Assembly (NCBI GenBank): GCA_039566865.1
Contig: CM076961.1
Location: 5,851,501 to 5,915,500 of the forward strand
DNA length: 64,000 nt
From: Aurelia coerulea
Taxonomy: Eukaryota > Cnidaria > Scyphozoa > Semaeostomeae > Ulmaridae
Direction: 5' to 3'
This document shows, piece by piece, positions 34,431 to 45,599 of the stretch (position 1 is its first letter; each line of letters opens with the position of its first letter). Made by a program: the position numbers and the translations under genes. The notes below the pieces were generated by a model. That model searched no databases. It saw nothing but the letters and a program-made list of their open reading frames with translations, and was not told the DNA's origin.

Positions 34431-34815
34431 CTTCCTAGCCCTTGTCAACTGGCCTGGAGATGCTCAAAAAAGCACAGTTCAGACAGGGTTGAGGCTTTAA
34501 TTCTCAATGCTCGAAACGAAGATTCAAGTTCTTTTGTCAAACTGCAATCCAGTTATTATGAGAAACTGGTCTGTAAGAAATTACTACCAAGATGACCGAA
34601 ATTTTAAGAAACTCTAGTAATGTGTCTGAGAAGTAATAAGAAACTCTAAAAACTTTGATTCAAGGGTGTTACGGCGAAATGTCACAACCCTTTGTTTATG
34701 AGTAATATCAACTAGCTGTTTCTTTCAACGTAACAGAACACTGTTTTAATGCTTTAAATGTCAAGAAACATATCTGTAGCAGTGATAGAGACTACATCAA
34801 AATGCATGCATTTAA

Positions 34816-35281
34816 AGGACAAGTCCGGGGTTGGTATGATTGATGATAAAATAGAAGATAATACTGCCATGAATGATGTATGATACTTTTTGCACTATTT
34901 TTCTCCTTCTCCTTGTGAAATTACGTATTCAAATAAGCAAGTTGAGCGAAGTGACGTCATATTGCACAAACGACAACGAGGATGTGTGATTGTTTTTCGC
35001 CTCTTTATCGTAGCAAGCCTCTTTATCGTGTTCTTGTGCCATTTTTAATGCACGGGTACACGATAAAGAGACTAGCAGCGATTAAGAGGCGAAAAAAACA
35101 ATCGCCCAGCCTCGTTTTCGTTTTTGCGATATGGCGTCAATTCGCTCAAATTGCTTATTTGAGTAAGTAATTTCACAAGGAGAAGGTGAAAAATAGTGGA
35201 AAAAAGTATCATAATTCATTTATAGCAGTATTATCTTCTATGTTATCATCAATCATACCAACCCCGGCCCGGACTTGTCCT
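34816..35281. mobile_element. piggyBac-like MITE (AGGACAAGTCC ends)
   Basis: A 466-bp element between TTAA sites (34812-34815 and 35282-35285). The ends AGGACAAGTCCGGGGTTGG and CCGGACTTGTCCT continue as inverted arms through ATCATCAATCATACC and TTTCACAAGGAGAAGG-type words. A second hairpin (TTTTTCGCCTCTTTATCG and its inverse) fills the centre. Confidence 0.88.
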
Positions 35282-35686
35282 TTAAAAATAAGAAGCAAAT
35301 TAAGAACCTTTCAGTGCTAAAATGTGGAAATGTTCTTGTAGGATAAAAAACAATTAGCACAATGGCGTGATCCCAGTTTTTCTTATAAAAAATGTGTATC
35401 TTGACAAAGAGGGCCAGCGCTGTTAGGAGGGCTAATTGACTTCTATATAGACATAAACTAAGAAGCAACAGTATGTGGTGCGGTGCACCATGGACTAATG
35501 AATGGAAAATGTACGTGCTGTGGTCCATAACCCCATCACTTCAATGAACTATTGTAGTCATGTAGCCACATAGTGTAAAAGTTATTGTGTTAGGTGAAAG
35601 AAAGCATTGTTTGGACCAGTACAGTACACAGAGAGCAGAGCCGCTTGAACAGTTTGTTAGTCCTTGGACACTTATTTTAGTGAATT

Positions 35687-35889
35687 CAGGGGTGGCGCCA
35701 GGAATCTTCCGACCGAGGGGCTGGAGCTTCCGACAGGGGGGCTAAAATGGCTAGAAAATGCAGCTTTCATACGTAATTTTGCTAAATTTCCTCCGACAAG
35801 AACCCAAAATGTCCTCCGACGGGAGGGGGGCTAGATGCTTCCGACGAGGGGGCTGTAGCTCCCCTAGCCCTCCCCTGGCGCCACCCCTG
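35687..35889. mobile_element. hAT-like MITE (CAGGGGTGGCGCCAGG)
   Basis: A 203-bp element with perfect 16-bp ends CAGGGGTGGCGCCAGG and CCTGGCGCCACCCCTG, flanked by the 8-bp duplication AGTGAATT (35679-35686 and 35890-35897). Confidence 0.93.
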
Positions 35890-36087
35890 AGTGAATTTAT
35901 TACCTGCAGGCCTAGGACCATTTATGTATACATATGGTCCAGGAACAGAAACAGCAAGACGATGCTTGGTGTGGATTGTATTTTTATTTTGGCCACATTT
36001 ACTTCAGAACCGGGGTTCATAACTCAAGGCCAACTTTTACAGGGGCTGCTGTATTTATTCTGGAATGCTTGTCGCGTGGTGGATTAA

Positions 36088-36222
36088 AGGGGCTGTTTCA
36101 TCCAGCATTCCTTGCACGTGCCGTCTCTTGGTTTCCTTTGTTGTCGTGGGCCATGAAAATGGCGGCAAAAAAGGCCAACCAAGAGATGGCACGTGCAAGA
36201 CATGCTGGATGAAACAGACCCT
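36088..36222. mobile_element. piggyBac-like MITE, 135 bp
   Basis: Placed between TTAA sites (36084-36087 and 36223-36226) with ends AGGGGCTGTTTCATCCAGCA and TGCTGGATGAAACAGACCCT. The arms run nearly to the centre (GCACGTGCCGTCTCTTGG and inverse). It abuts the left end of the next element. Confidence 0.85.
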
Positions 36223-36224
36223 TT

Positions 36225-36763
36225 AACAAGGATACATTTTGTAACGCTATGGCATCAGCTGCTTTTGACTGACACCGCAATGGAAATTCCCTCAACCAGT
36301 AATTCAAAACAAACAAGCTGCAAATGAGTGGGGCCAACTGTCGCCTTGTGCACCGGAAGGCGGTTTTTAAGAGAATTCATGAGTTTATAAAGAAAGAGGA
36401 ACGATATATTCATACATCGCCTGGCAGATTTCGTTTATGTGATTCAGAAGTCGAGCAAGCGCATTTCAATTATCGGATATTCAGGGATAAACAAAACAAT
36501 TACTACTAAGCATATGAATCAGATAAACAAAATCCACCAAGCAGATCTTTAGTTTTACCTTTCTTCTTTCGTTATAAACTCACAAATTCTCCTAAAAACA
36601 CATATTACGCGTGCCCAAATGGTTTCCGGACAACATTTGCAGCTTCGTATGTTTTGATTTGCTGGTTGAAAGAATTTCGTATGTCTGTAATCGCTAATCG
36701 CTTTGAATTGATGTGTAAATTAAAAGCAACTGATGCTATTGCGTTCCAAAATCTGTCCTTGTT
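36225..36763. mobile_element. Foldback MITE (AACAAGG family), copy without readable TSD
   Basis: Its ends AACAAGGATACATTTTG and AAAATCTGTCCTTGTT and arm words such as AACCAGTAATTCAAAACAAA match the elements at 47570-48775. No 9-bp duplication is readable, perhaps because the TTAA element lies at the left border. Confidence 0.75.
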
Positions 36764-37679
36764 ATCAATTCTCTTTGTTGTCACCATCTTTATAAACCAT
36801 GAAAATAGTATTGGTACCCATAAAAATTCAACGACAATATAATAAGCAAATGATTTGACAAGTAGGGTTGACGTTAAAACACAGTTTTTAACATCCATGC
36901 TATGGTTGAAAGGGCCCCTGCAAATGGTTTGCATATGAATCCGAGTTGAGCAAGATTTAGCACCGGGAATATGGGACACAGACAGAAGGTGTAGGGCCTA
37001 CCCATTAAGTGTGGTTGGGTTTGGTTAAGCAATGTTCGATAGCTTTGAAAGCAAGACGCCAACCATTCCGAGGCAATTGCAATGTGCAGCAAGCTCAGTC
37101 AGGTTTAATCTTTGTTATATAGCCAAATAGTGCAAGAATTCAAACACCGTCACAACTTCAGAGCTAAAAGTGAAGTTATTCATAAGAATGTGCGAGCCCT
37201 CAAACCGTTAAGTCCTAGGATTTTACAGTATTCAATCTTGAAACGAATAAAACTAACATTGTTTTAATCTAAGGTGATTAGGGAGAAAATATGCGGGCAA
37301 AAAGGGCCCGAGGGCCACCTCATGAACAGAGCTTCACCAGCATTTCCTGATCTTGTTGCGATCATCTGTAAATTGACCTCAACGATTTTAGGTATGAGGT
37401 TGAGTCATCTTTATCATGTCAAGAAGACGATTTAACATTCGAAACTAACAATCCAAATTGCAAAGAAATAATTGGTTATCTTACACGGTAGAGTATACTT
37501 CGGTTATCCAGTAATAATTGAGAATTGTTTAAGGTTGCCAACTGATATACCCGAGGGTGTCGCTATTACTGGGAGAGTCAGGAAAAGGTGCCCCTGCTTG
37601 AAAAAGTATTTTGACAAAAGTTTTTGCTCTATTTTGATCAAAACAGTTCCACTGCATAGTTATGTTACTAAGGTGGTGG

Positions 37680-37895
37680 TGGGTGTGGCCAAGTGGTTAA
37701 GGCGCGCAGTGCTTCAAATCTTGTGAGGTGGGCTCGAATCCCATCGTTGGAACTACAAACCACAACCCATAAGCCAACTCAGCTGTCCATCCTTCAAAGG
37801 TCAGTAAATGAGTACTCAAAGGTAACTCTGAGGGCACAGGCAGTAGTATCGCAGGCCCACATAAGCTGAAACGCTGCCAGAAACCTACTCCCATT
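37680..37895 (+). mobile_element. tRNA-derived SINE
   Basis: An A-box-like TGGCCAAGTGG (37686-37696) and a B-box-like GGCTCGAATCC (37731-37741) are spaced as in tRNA genes. The tRNA-like part does not fold into a full cloverleaf by eye and is followed by unrelated sequence, which suits a SINE head better than a functional tRNA gene. Confidence 0.6.
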
Positions 37896-37905
37896 AGAAA
37901 ATCGT

Positions 37906-38075
37906 TCCGGAGGTCCGGTGGAATTCCACCGGAAAGCCGGTCCGGTGGCGGAATTCAACTGGTATAACAGCGGTCACAACGGGTCCACCGGAATTCCGCC
38001 GGGACTTCAATTGAGTACCAGTGGAATTCCGCCGGAACATTTTGGTGAATCGGAATCCGGTGGAATACCGGTGGA
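37906..38075. repeat. CCGGTGGAATTCCACC palindromic repeat cluster 1
   Basis: Dense, irregular copies of words such as GTGGAATTCCACCGG and GGAATTCCGCCGG. Many are self-complementary around GGAATTCC. It is related to 39955-40505. Confidence 0.7.
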
Positions 38076-39089
38076 TCATAAAATCTTACAAAAAAAAACA
38101 AAAAAATTGAAATGAAAAAGAAAATTCCAAAAACATATCATACAACTTTATTTTAGTAAAAGGGATTTATTTTCAGTGTTTCTCGCACTCTTGTGGTACT
38201 CCTGTGGTGCTACCAAGGTACTACTGGGTAAATACATTGAAAAGGACAAGAAAGTATTTCTTTAGGAATTCCACAACAAAGTTTTTTTGAATCGCTTTAC
38301 GTATGTCCACAAATCTGATAATTTGGAGTAACTTTCAGCGGCAGCACTCAAGGCTGGAGAGATTCTCACAGGAGCCTTTAAAGGTGCGAGCCCCTATTTG
38401 TTAGGTTGTACGAACAATAATATATTTTATGATGTTATTAAAGTGTACATTTGATTTGTTTTAAACCCCTCCTGAAAAGGTGAACACTTTATTAGGGGAT
38501 TACGTCATCCGTCTGCCTCGTTTGGCGGATTGCGTCATCCACCGGCCTCGTTTTGGGGCGACCGCGTGATTTTGTAAAAATGATGGCCTAAGCCATTGCT
38601 GGATTTGAAATGTGGCGGTAACAGATAAGTTTTGTTGTTGTGATCTTAACTTGACGGTTGAGCCACAAGATGGAGTTGGTGTTTGGAAAAAGGTCAAGAA
38701 ACTTGGATACTGAATATGGAGAACTAGTTTCAAGGCACATTTGCTTTAGTGGAACTGGAATGTCTAGGCCTAACTTGTGATCCTGAACTTGAAGTGTGCA
38801 GAGGAAAACTAAGATACATCAAAACATCGTAACATAAGGAAAGCAAGACAAGAGCGTCATTCGGTAAGTCTGACATGTCTTTCAAAAAGCTATGTTGAGG
38901 TTTAAAATTGTATAAACAACAAGAGCTAGCAGAGGACATGAGTAGGCCCTAATTTCTGGTTCACCACAAAGATGAGAGAAGCAAGCAAGGTTTCATAACT
39001 CCAACGCTCGTCATAGAGGAAGAGTCCATTTCTGGCGACCAAGCAATTTGAGCAATTTGATTTTTAGCAATCAAGTGCAGTTTTGCTCA

Positions 39090-39190
39090 CCGGTTTTTAG
39101 CCCCAAGCGCTGGGATCGCAGAAACAGTGACGCTAATAAATCGAATGAGATTTCGGTAGGGCTCGAACATCGTGCTTATCCATTCCAGGG
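39090..39190 (-). mobile_element. Degraded SINE fragment
   Basis: AAGCGCTGGGATCGCAGAAA is shared with the SINE at 44955-45145, and a weak B-box complement (GGGCTCGAACATC) follows at about 39160. It is too diverged to place ends. Confidence 0.45.
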
Positions 39191-39226
39191 ATTGATAGGG
39201 TTTTTTCTTGCCTCCCTGGGTTTTTT

Positions 39227-39252
39227 CCTTCCTTCCTTCCTTCCTTCCTGAG
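39227..39252. repeat. (CTTC)n microsatellite
   Basis: About six tandem CCTT units within a pyrimidine-rich stretch (39190-39300) that also repeats CCTGGGTTTTT words. Confidence 0.85.
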
Positions 39253-39954
39253 ATTTCCAGGGTTTTTCTTGCCTCTTCCTGGGTTTTTCAGGCCTCCCTG
39301 CCTATCATTTGTCAAAGCGGTAACACCTTTCCAGGGTTTTCGTGGGTCAAAAGGCAATACTTGATAAAAGATGTCCACAGCTCATGTTGCTCTTTCATTT
39401 GATGAGACTCTGTCTATTTTTGTAAGTCTAACATTGGATGCACGAGGTATGCGTTTTCTATCTTTTATTCATTGTGGCTTTCGCAAAAAATGAGTCAGGC
39501 TCTTTGTCATAATGAAGTTTGGGAGAGAAACCCAATTTGTGGTGGATTCATATTTCATATATTTCTATTTCATATTCGAGTCAGAGTCAGGCTATTCGTC
39601 TTGAAGACATTTGAAAAGCTTCATGTTTATGTGATTTTATAAGGTTTAGGCCATCAAGTTCATTTAAAGTGAACACCATCAAGAGAAGATCTCTTTAGCC
39701 TGTGAACGGCTTTGAACGGCTTTGAGGGAAGAATAAGATCTCTTCAACAGCAACAGAATCCAACTGAATCAGTTGCTGTCGAAAATTAGGAGAGAAACCC
39801 AATTTGTGTTTGATTCACATAGAATACTAGCAAATTCCCGGGTTCTTCGTCAATACCGCTAAGGCACTGGTGAAACAGAATAGGGATTATTTACACCATA
39901 AAAGACTGAAAATGTTGGCGAAATTTGGCTATAATCTTAACAAACTTACTGGAA

Positions 39955-40505
39955 AAATTCCTCCAGGATTTTGCCAGGAATTTGGTGGAATTCCGCAGGA
40001 ATACTGCCGGAGTTCGGACGGCGTACCAACGGAAATACGGCGGGTTTCTGGTAGAATTCCACCGGAATTCTTTCAGATTCCCGGGAAAATGCCAGATGAA
40101 CTCCGGTATTTTGCCAGGAATTTGGTGGAATTCCGCAGGAATACTGCCGGAGTTTGGACGGCATAACAACGGAAATACGCCGGGCTTCTGGTGGAATTCT
40201 ACCGGAATTCTTTCAGATTCCCGGCATAATCCCAGATGTATTCCGGCATTTTTCCGTAAAATTTCCGGATTGATACCGCTAAAATACCGGCGGAATTCCG
40301 CTGAAATTGTGCCAGATTAAGCCGGACTTTGACCGGTATTTTGGTGGAAAATTTCGGCTCGTTTGAACATATTTACCGGAGGAATTTTGCCGGGATTCCA
40401 CCGGGAAGCTGGTGGACTTCCGCTGGGATTCCGGCGGAATTTAAAATTTTTCCCGGTGGAATTCACAGGAATTCCGGCGGAAAACCCGGCGGAATTCCGC
40501 TGTTT
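39955..40505. repeat. CCGG/GGAATTCC palindromic repeat cluster 2, with 140-bp tandem duplication
   Basis: Many words of the form GGTGGAATTCCGC, CACCGGAATTC and CCGGCGGAATTCC. A block beginning TTGCCAGGAATTTGGTGG occurs at 39971 and again at 40111 (period 140). It is the same sequence style as 37906-38075. Short frames here are repeat by-products. Confidence 0.75.
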
Positions 40506-40855
40506 TTTTCTAGTGGGTTGTTTTAGATTCGAGTTCCTTCACTTCTATATTTTCTCTTCTTTCGAACAACTTCCCTTGTACAGTGAAAGATAGTTCAAGA
40601 AAGGGTGTCCAAAAAGTTGTGCCGTATGCGAGGTTGCTGTAGGGAGAGCTGCACAAAAAATTACCTTATGTCTTCATAGGATAGCCTTTATTCCACCCTA
40701 AAGGATTGTTAATCAGGCATGAACTGATAATCATAAATGAATTGAATGGACAGACTGCAACAAACATTTACTCCATCGCTCTTAAAGATTGGGCGCGTAT
40801 GCGGTTTGACCGTAACTGCACCTCCACTGTAACTTCAGTTCCATTCAACCGATGC

Positions 40856-41373
40856 AGCATGGGTTCCAAATCTTTAAAAAGGTTGGTGTAAAATTCTATG
40901 TTCTACTTAAAAAAATTGAATGGCTTCAGAAAAACTTGAGCTATTGCGCTATAATTCTACTGTTGAATTTTCTGAAATCTTCAATCTTTTCAGAAATAGA
41001 GTATTTTGCTTCTTTCTTAAGAATTGAAAAAAATTTTAAAAAATACTTAAATCCATCTTAATTTCTAAAATTTTTGAAGAAATATGAAATAATCTTCAAC
41101 GAAACCATAGATTAAAGATGTCTACAATATGGTATCAAGTACAAGTCTTTCTTTCACTCATCTGGTTTACGATTTAGAAATTTGATGACGTCACGTCCTC
41201 AAATGAGTATAAATATAAAATACGCCGTAATTTCAAAAGCTATCAAGAGATTTCTGGAAAATTCCAACGAGAGAATTATAGCAAAGTAGCGAAAGTTTCT
41301 TCCAAGGCATTCAGTTTAAAGTTATAGGTCACAACCACATTCTTACACAGATTTAAAGATAAGGACCTATGCC
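40856..41373. mobile_element. Foldback MITE (AGCATAGGGC family), copy 3, diverged
   Basis: Its ends AGCATGGGTTCCAAATC and AGATAAGGACCTATGCC are degraded. The flanks aaccgatgc and aaccgatat match at 7 of 9 positions. Inner words TTTAAAAAGGTTGGTGTAAA and AAATTTGATGACGTCA match the other copies. Confidence 0.75.
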
Positions 41374-41382
41374 AACCGATAT

Positions 41383-41574
41383 AACTTTCAATGCGATTCT
41401 CAGCTGAACCAAAAATTTGTTTACTCAACCAGAAAGAGGTTTCTGGCAAACAGTACAGGGGTGCCTTCACGGACAACGACATTCATCAAGCTATGAATAA
41501 ATCTATTCGTATCATTCAATATCAAATTTCACATCCAGTACCATATTACTATAGTTCATTATAAAGCCCTTGTC
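41383..41574. other. Gene-free stretch
   Basis: Nothing recognisable. Confidence 0.5.
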
Positions 41575-41587
41575 AACTGTACAGAAC

Positions 41588-41742
41588 TTGTCAACTGTTA
41601 TGTTGTAATCGTATTGTTAATTCAATTTGTGCTCTATCTATTAGAAGTTTCTTTTGAATTATGGAAAAATTGTATTAGCTTTACTTAGTTTTTGTTAGAT
41701 TATCTGTAGTTTTGTAAATTTTTCACTCATATAAAAAAAAAA
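41588..41742 (+). mobile_element. 5'-truncated LINE 3' end with 13-bp TSD and poly(A)
   Basis: A 155-bp insert ending in a run of A is flanked by the exact 13-bp duplication AACTGTACAGAAC (41575-41587 and 41743-41755). The A-tail plus a duplication of this length is the signature of target-primed reverse transcription. The insert itself is 3' UTR-like and non-coding. Confidence 0.85.
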
Positions 41743-41755
41743 AACTGTACAGAAC

Positions 41756-43548
41756 AAATCCCAAAACATGGCTACTGAAGTTTCAAGATGCTGAATAACA
41801 GGGAACATTTATTGACATAACGGGTAGAAGTACTGTGTGCGCCAAAAAAGTCAGGCGTCTAAAAAATCGCAAAACCTAAAGCACCGGATGGATTTGAATG
41901 AGCTGAATTTCGCTTGGTAGCAGAAAGATTAAAGTGCCTTTGTGATTTTCTCTCATTTTTACTATCAAGAAAAAAATACGCAAGTTCAATTTTACGAAAA
42001 TGCATGCGTTGCGAAATGGCTGAAAAGGGCAGTCTCACACAGAGCAATATGCAGAGGCGTCTATTCTCTCTTGATAGTTATAGAAGATTCATTTTAAATA
42101 AATACTAATGTTCTTTGATCCCATGGTAATAAATGTGCAGACGACATATGTTACCTGTGAGAAAATTTACTTTTGTGTTGTTCTGTGTGAGAAGTGTATT
42201 TACCGTTTGATCGAGTTGTTTGGGCATGCCACAAACAAGGAATTTTTGTGAAGTTTAATTCACCAATATTTTCAGTGCTCGTAAAAACACGAGAAAAATA
42301 ATACTTTTGTCTTTTGGGTATCAGACAGAACTTGTTTTATTGCAATCCATAATCTTGTTATTATGAATTTTTGAAACACTTAAGCCTTATATAATCGAAC
42401 TGACTATACATTTCATCCACAAAACTGGTCGGAATGATTAAAAACATGTCTAATTTCAGTTGCAATACCAAGCAACCACTAAGCCCCGTGGTTTTATATT
42501 TAATTCTGTTTCACATTAAATTTCAGGCGTATTAAGAACAACCAAACAACCAAGACTTTTGTTCGCAACATTATTTTGAGCTGTCGCAACCCTTACCAGA
42601 CATCTACTGTTAGATAGATTCTATTATAATAGTTCTTTTCAGTCCCCAACTGTGTGTCCTGTCTAAAAACAATGTGTAGCTCTTTGAAGTTGTATATTTG
42701 GTTGTAACTTAGATTGTTGTAAGTTCTTTATGTAATGGTCTCGGGGTAGTCACAAGTTTTTGCTGCTGGGGGTATCATCCTTGTGGTGTTGTTAAGTAGT
42801 TCGTAAGTAGTGTCTTAGGTGATTCGTTTTTTTTTAATTCTTACGATGAATATTTAAAAGACCAAAACGCATGGCCTTTTTAGCGCACCCAGTATATAAA
42901 CATGAAATTGTTCCATACCATTATTGGATTGGTGCATGTGTATACAATAATGACAGCTTTCTGAGTCTCAATTGTCATCGTGCAGTAGTGTTCTGATCTG
43001 ATCAAAGCCTGTGATTTTCAACGCAGGTTGCCAATTATGAAATCCAACGGCTAGTAACAATTTGTCCTTTCCATGAACTTTCAAAATTCCTGTCAAAATC
43101 AAACATCAAAAATAAATATCAGGTATGTCAAAAATTGTATACAAGGTTGAAAGATTTTGATCAGAAGCGTTTCAACCAAATAAGTGCGAAATCAATTTCT
43201 TGTTAACTCTCGAAGGTTAAGTCAAATTCTTAGTATTTTCTTACCACCTTTGCTTACTTGGTCGTAAAGCAATAGATTCACAGCTTTTAACAGACAGAGT
43301 CGACTTTTAGCAACAATGAATGCAAACTTGTTGTTCATCCGCGAAAGATTTATTTACAAGACTTAAAAAACCCTTATTAAAATTTTCAAAATAATCAACT
43401 GAGTGGGAGCTTCTCTCCAACGCAGAGGCTCCCTCTATCATTTTTGTAAAGTTCCGCTATGCCGTATCCTAACACTTGCAATGCAAAACAAAAGAGATTC
43501 TCTTATTTTCTTCGGTAATTCATTTTGAGTTGGCAGGAAATACTTCTA
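41756..43548. other. Gene-free stretch
   Basis: About 1.8 kb with no gene, RNA or resolved repeat recognised. Confidence 0.5.
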
Positions 43549-43931
43549 AAGCCTTGGTCAAACGCATCCAACATTTCATCCAACATTTCCACCCAAAAAA
43601 ATTAAAGCTTGCCGATGCTTATGAGGGGGTGGTCAAACGCATCCAACATTTCATCCAACATTTCATCCAACATTTCCTTGATCGTACATCGCCTGCGCAG
43701 CAACGTGTTTACATCAAGTAAAAAAAGGTGCAAAAAACAAAACAAAACGCTCTGCGCATACCCAAACATGAAATGTTGGACGAAATGTTGGATGAGGCGG
43801 TCAAACGCATCCAACTTTACATCCAACATTGGAAAACAAAATTTGTTTTTTATCTCGATCAAACTTCATCCAACATCAATTTGCAAATGTTGTATAAAAG
43901 AAGGTCGGATGCAAAAAAGACAAGATATTTA

Positions 43932-43975
43932 GCACACTGAGGCCTTTCTGACTTGTGTCTTCATCAGAGTGTGAC
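43932..43975 (-). ncRNA. Hammerhead ribozyme motif (Penelope-type)
   Basis: Minus strand: stem I GTCACACT, core CTGATGA, stem II GAC-ACAA-GTC, core GAAA, stem III AGGCCT, cleavage site CTC, stem I AGTGTGC. Stem I pairs fully. It lies about 110 bp 3' of the GIY-YIG fragment on the same strand, where the terminal repeat of a Penelope-like element is expected. Confidence 0.8.
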
Positions 43976-44082
43976 TTACAAAACTAAAGTGATTCTAAAG
44001 TTACGTTATGGGTATACATATACTGTGATTCAATTAACAGATGGATTAACAATTTCCTGAAAAAATGTTTTCTAAGTTTTCA

Positions 44083-44376
44083 CTAATTAAGTGTTGCATG
44101 TCCGGCTTTTATCAACTTTTCTTCGTGGGAAAGTAACTGTCTAGGATCTTTCAACTGCATGAAAGCGGTGATTTTGAAAAAAGGTTCTTTCAAGTTCTTA
44201 TTCTTGGCGCCACAGTCGAAAACGTGTTTGGGAAATATGCACGGTGAGATTCCTGTGCGTGATTCTGAAATATGGTTGTTCATACGTTGGCGTAAATTTG
44301 TTGTCTGACCAATGTATGTTGTTCTCCCTTTACACAAATTACACGAGAGAAAGTACACAACGTTTTTGCAAATGTT
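44083..44376 (-). pseudogene. GIY-YIG endonuclease fragment of a Penelope-like element
   Basis: The frame encodes NVVYFLSCNLCKGRTTYIGQT, shortened here to its key parts: VYF, paired Cys, and YIGQT, then LRQRMNNH, a Phe-x-x-His-x-x-x-x-Cys pattern (KHVFDCG) and a C-terminal HEEKLIKAG. This is the GIY-YIG nuclease at the C-terminus of Penelope-like retroelements. The reverse transcriptase is missing. The upstream border runs directly into the CATCCAACATTT repeats near 44370-44390, so the fragment is truncated and not functional on its own. Confidence 0.85.
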
Positions 44377-44635
44377 GGATGATCCAACATGGGTGGTCAA
44401 ACGCATCCAACATTTCATCCAACATTGGTTTTCAGCATGTTGGATGAAATGTTGGATGCGTTTGACCGGGGCTTAACTACTTGAAGCTAAGCTAATTTCA
44501 GCCCACTATGCATGCCGCATCCAGGCATGGGACCCCTAGTTTAGTGCTTCCCTTCCGAAGGACGGAGAGGTGAGTTACGAGGTCAAGCCTCCGAGCTCAC
44601 CCATCCGGAGTTTGACCTCAATCAACTAAGCTTAA

Positions 44636-44831
44636 AGGCAATCTGTCCCCTTCGATGAATGAAAATAAAATCGATAAAGATCTCTATTGTACATTCCAAA
44701 AGTTGGTGTTAATTCGCTTTATCCAAAGAAGTCAGGGTCATAGAGACTCAGTGATGCATGAATCTAGCTGCAGCGTAAATAAGGTAAATAAAGCAATAAC
44801 CAAGGTCAGAACAATAGGGGACAGATTGCTT
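44636..44831. mobile_element. piggyBac-like MITE, 196 bp
   Basis: Between TTAA sites (44632-44635 and 44832-44835) with ends AGGCAATCTGTCCCC and GGGGACAGATTGCTT. Confidence 0.82.
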
Positions 44832-44954
44832 TTAACTTCAGTCACCTGATGCAAACTTTATAAGCCACTCGGCCACTCTCTGCATAGGAGAGTAAGCGCA
44901 AACAGCATTTTATTCAAGATAAGATCTTGCAAGAGATGTCGGCAATCAATATCC

Positions 44955-45145
44955 ATCGAAAGGTGAAGGTGAAGTTGCGTTTTTCAGCGCCAAGCGCTGG
45001 GATCGCAGAAAGAGAGCCGACCTAATCGAGTCAGCGACCCCTTGTCATGATGCTCAAGTGGTGGGGTCCTACCGGGAATCGAACCCACGCCGCCTGACTG
45101 TTCTGGCTGCAAAGTCAGAGGATTACACCACTGCGCCACAACACG
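44955..45145 (-). mobile_element. tRNA-derived SINE
   Basis: On the minus strand, A-box TGGCGCAGTGG (45128-45138) and B-box GGTTCGATTCC (45075-45085) are near consensus and correctly spaced. The tRNA-like head runs on into a body with GCGATCCCAGCGCTTGG and a (TTCACC)n-like tail near 44960. The body is also found at 39090-39190, which argues for a SINE and against a tRNA gene. Confidence 0.75.
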
Positions 45146-45599
45146 AAACATAATTATTCCATTTGATTTCCTATTTGATGTCGCCGTCAAAGAGGCCCAC
45201 CTCATCCTGAATCCACCGTACTACCTACTTCATTTTGCTGACACCATGTGCACTCCTTTCCGGGTATCGTTTTCGCCTCTTTTTTCTAACGCCGGGTATC
45301 AAAAGAAAATCAAAGCTGCTCGAAATTGATGTATATCAAATAAAAGCGACGTAAATTAACAGGAATGAAAGCAGAAATATTAAAAATGCAAGGAAACTGA
45401 TATGAAAATACGAGGATGACGTTATATTAAAGGAAACAAACGAGTGGCAAATGAGTCCAAAAATCTCATACACCTTCTTAAAAAATGCTAAAAGATGTTC
45501 AACAATCCCAAAAATCTGCGGTATTTGTTTGAAAATCTATTTCTTTTTAACTTCTAGGAGAGATGAAATGCACTTACACATTACACGATACAGGATTCA

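Larger units (their letters stand above)
43549..44474. mobile_element. Inverted-repeat element enclosing a Penelope 3' fragment
   Basis: The ends AAGCCTTGGTCAAACGCATC and GATGCGTTTGACCGGGGCTT are inverted and run on into copies of CATCCAACATTT. The unit GGTCAAACGCATCCAACATT recurs inside at about 43634, 43800 and 44393. Between the arms lie a hammerhead motif and a GIY-YIG coding fragment, both minus strand. No clear target duplication is visible. Confidence 0.7.

Noticed and set aside
45050..45140. Functional tRNA gene on the minus strand
   Set aside because: A- and B-boxes are good, but the anticodon arm is not convincing and the body continues into a repeat found elsewhere in the window.
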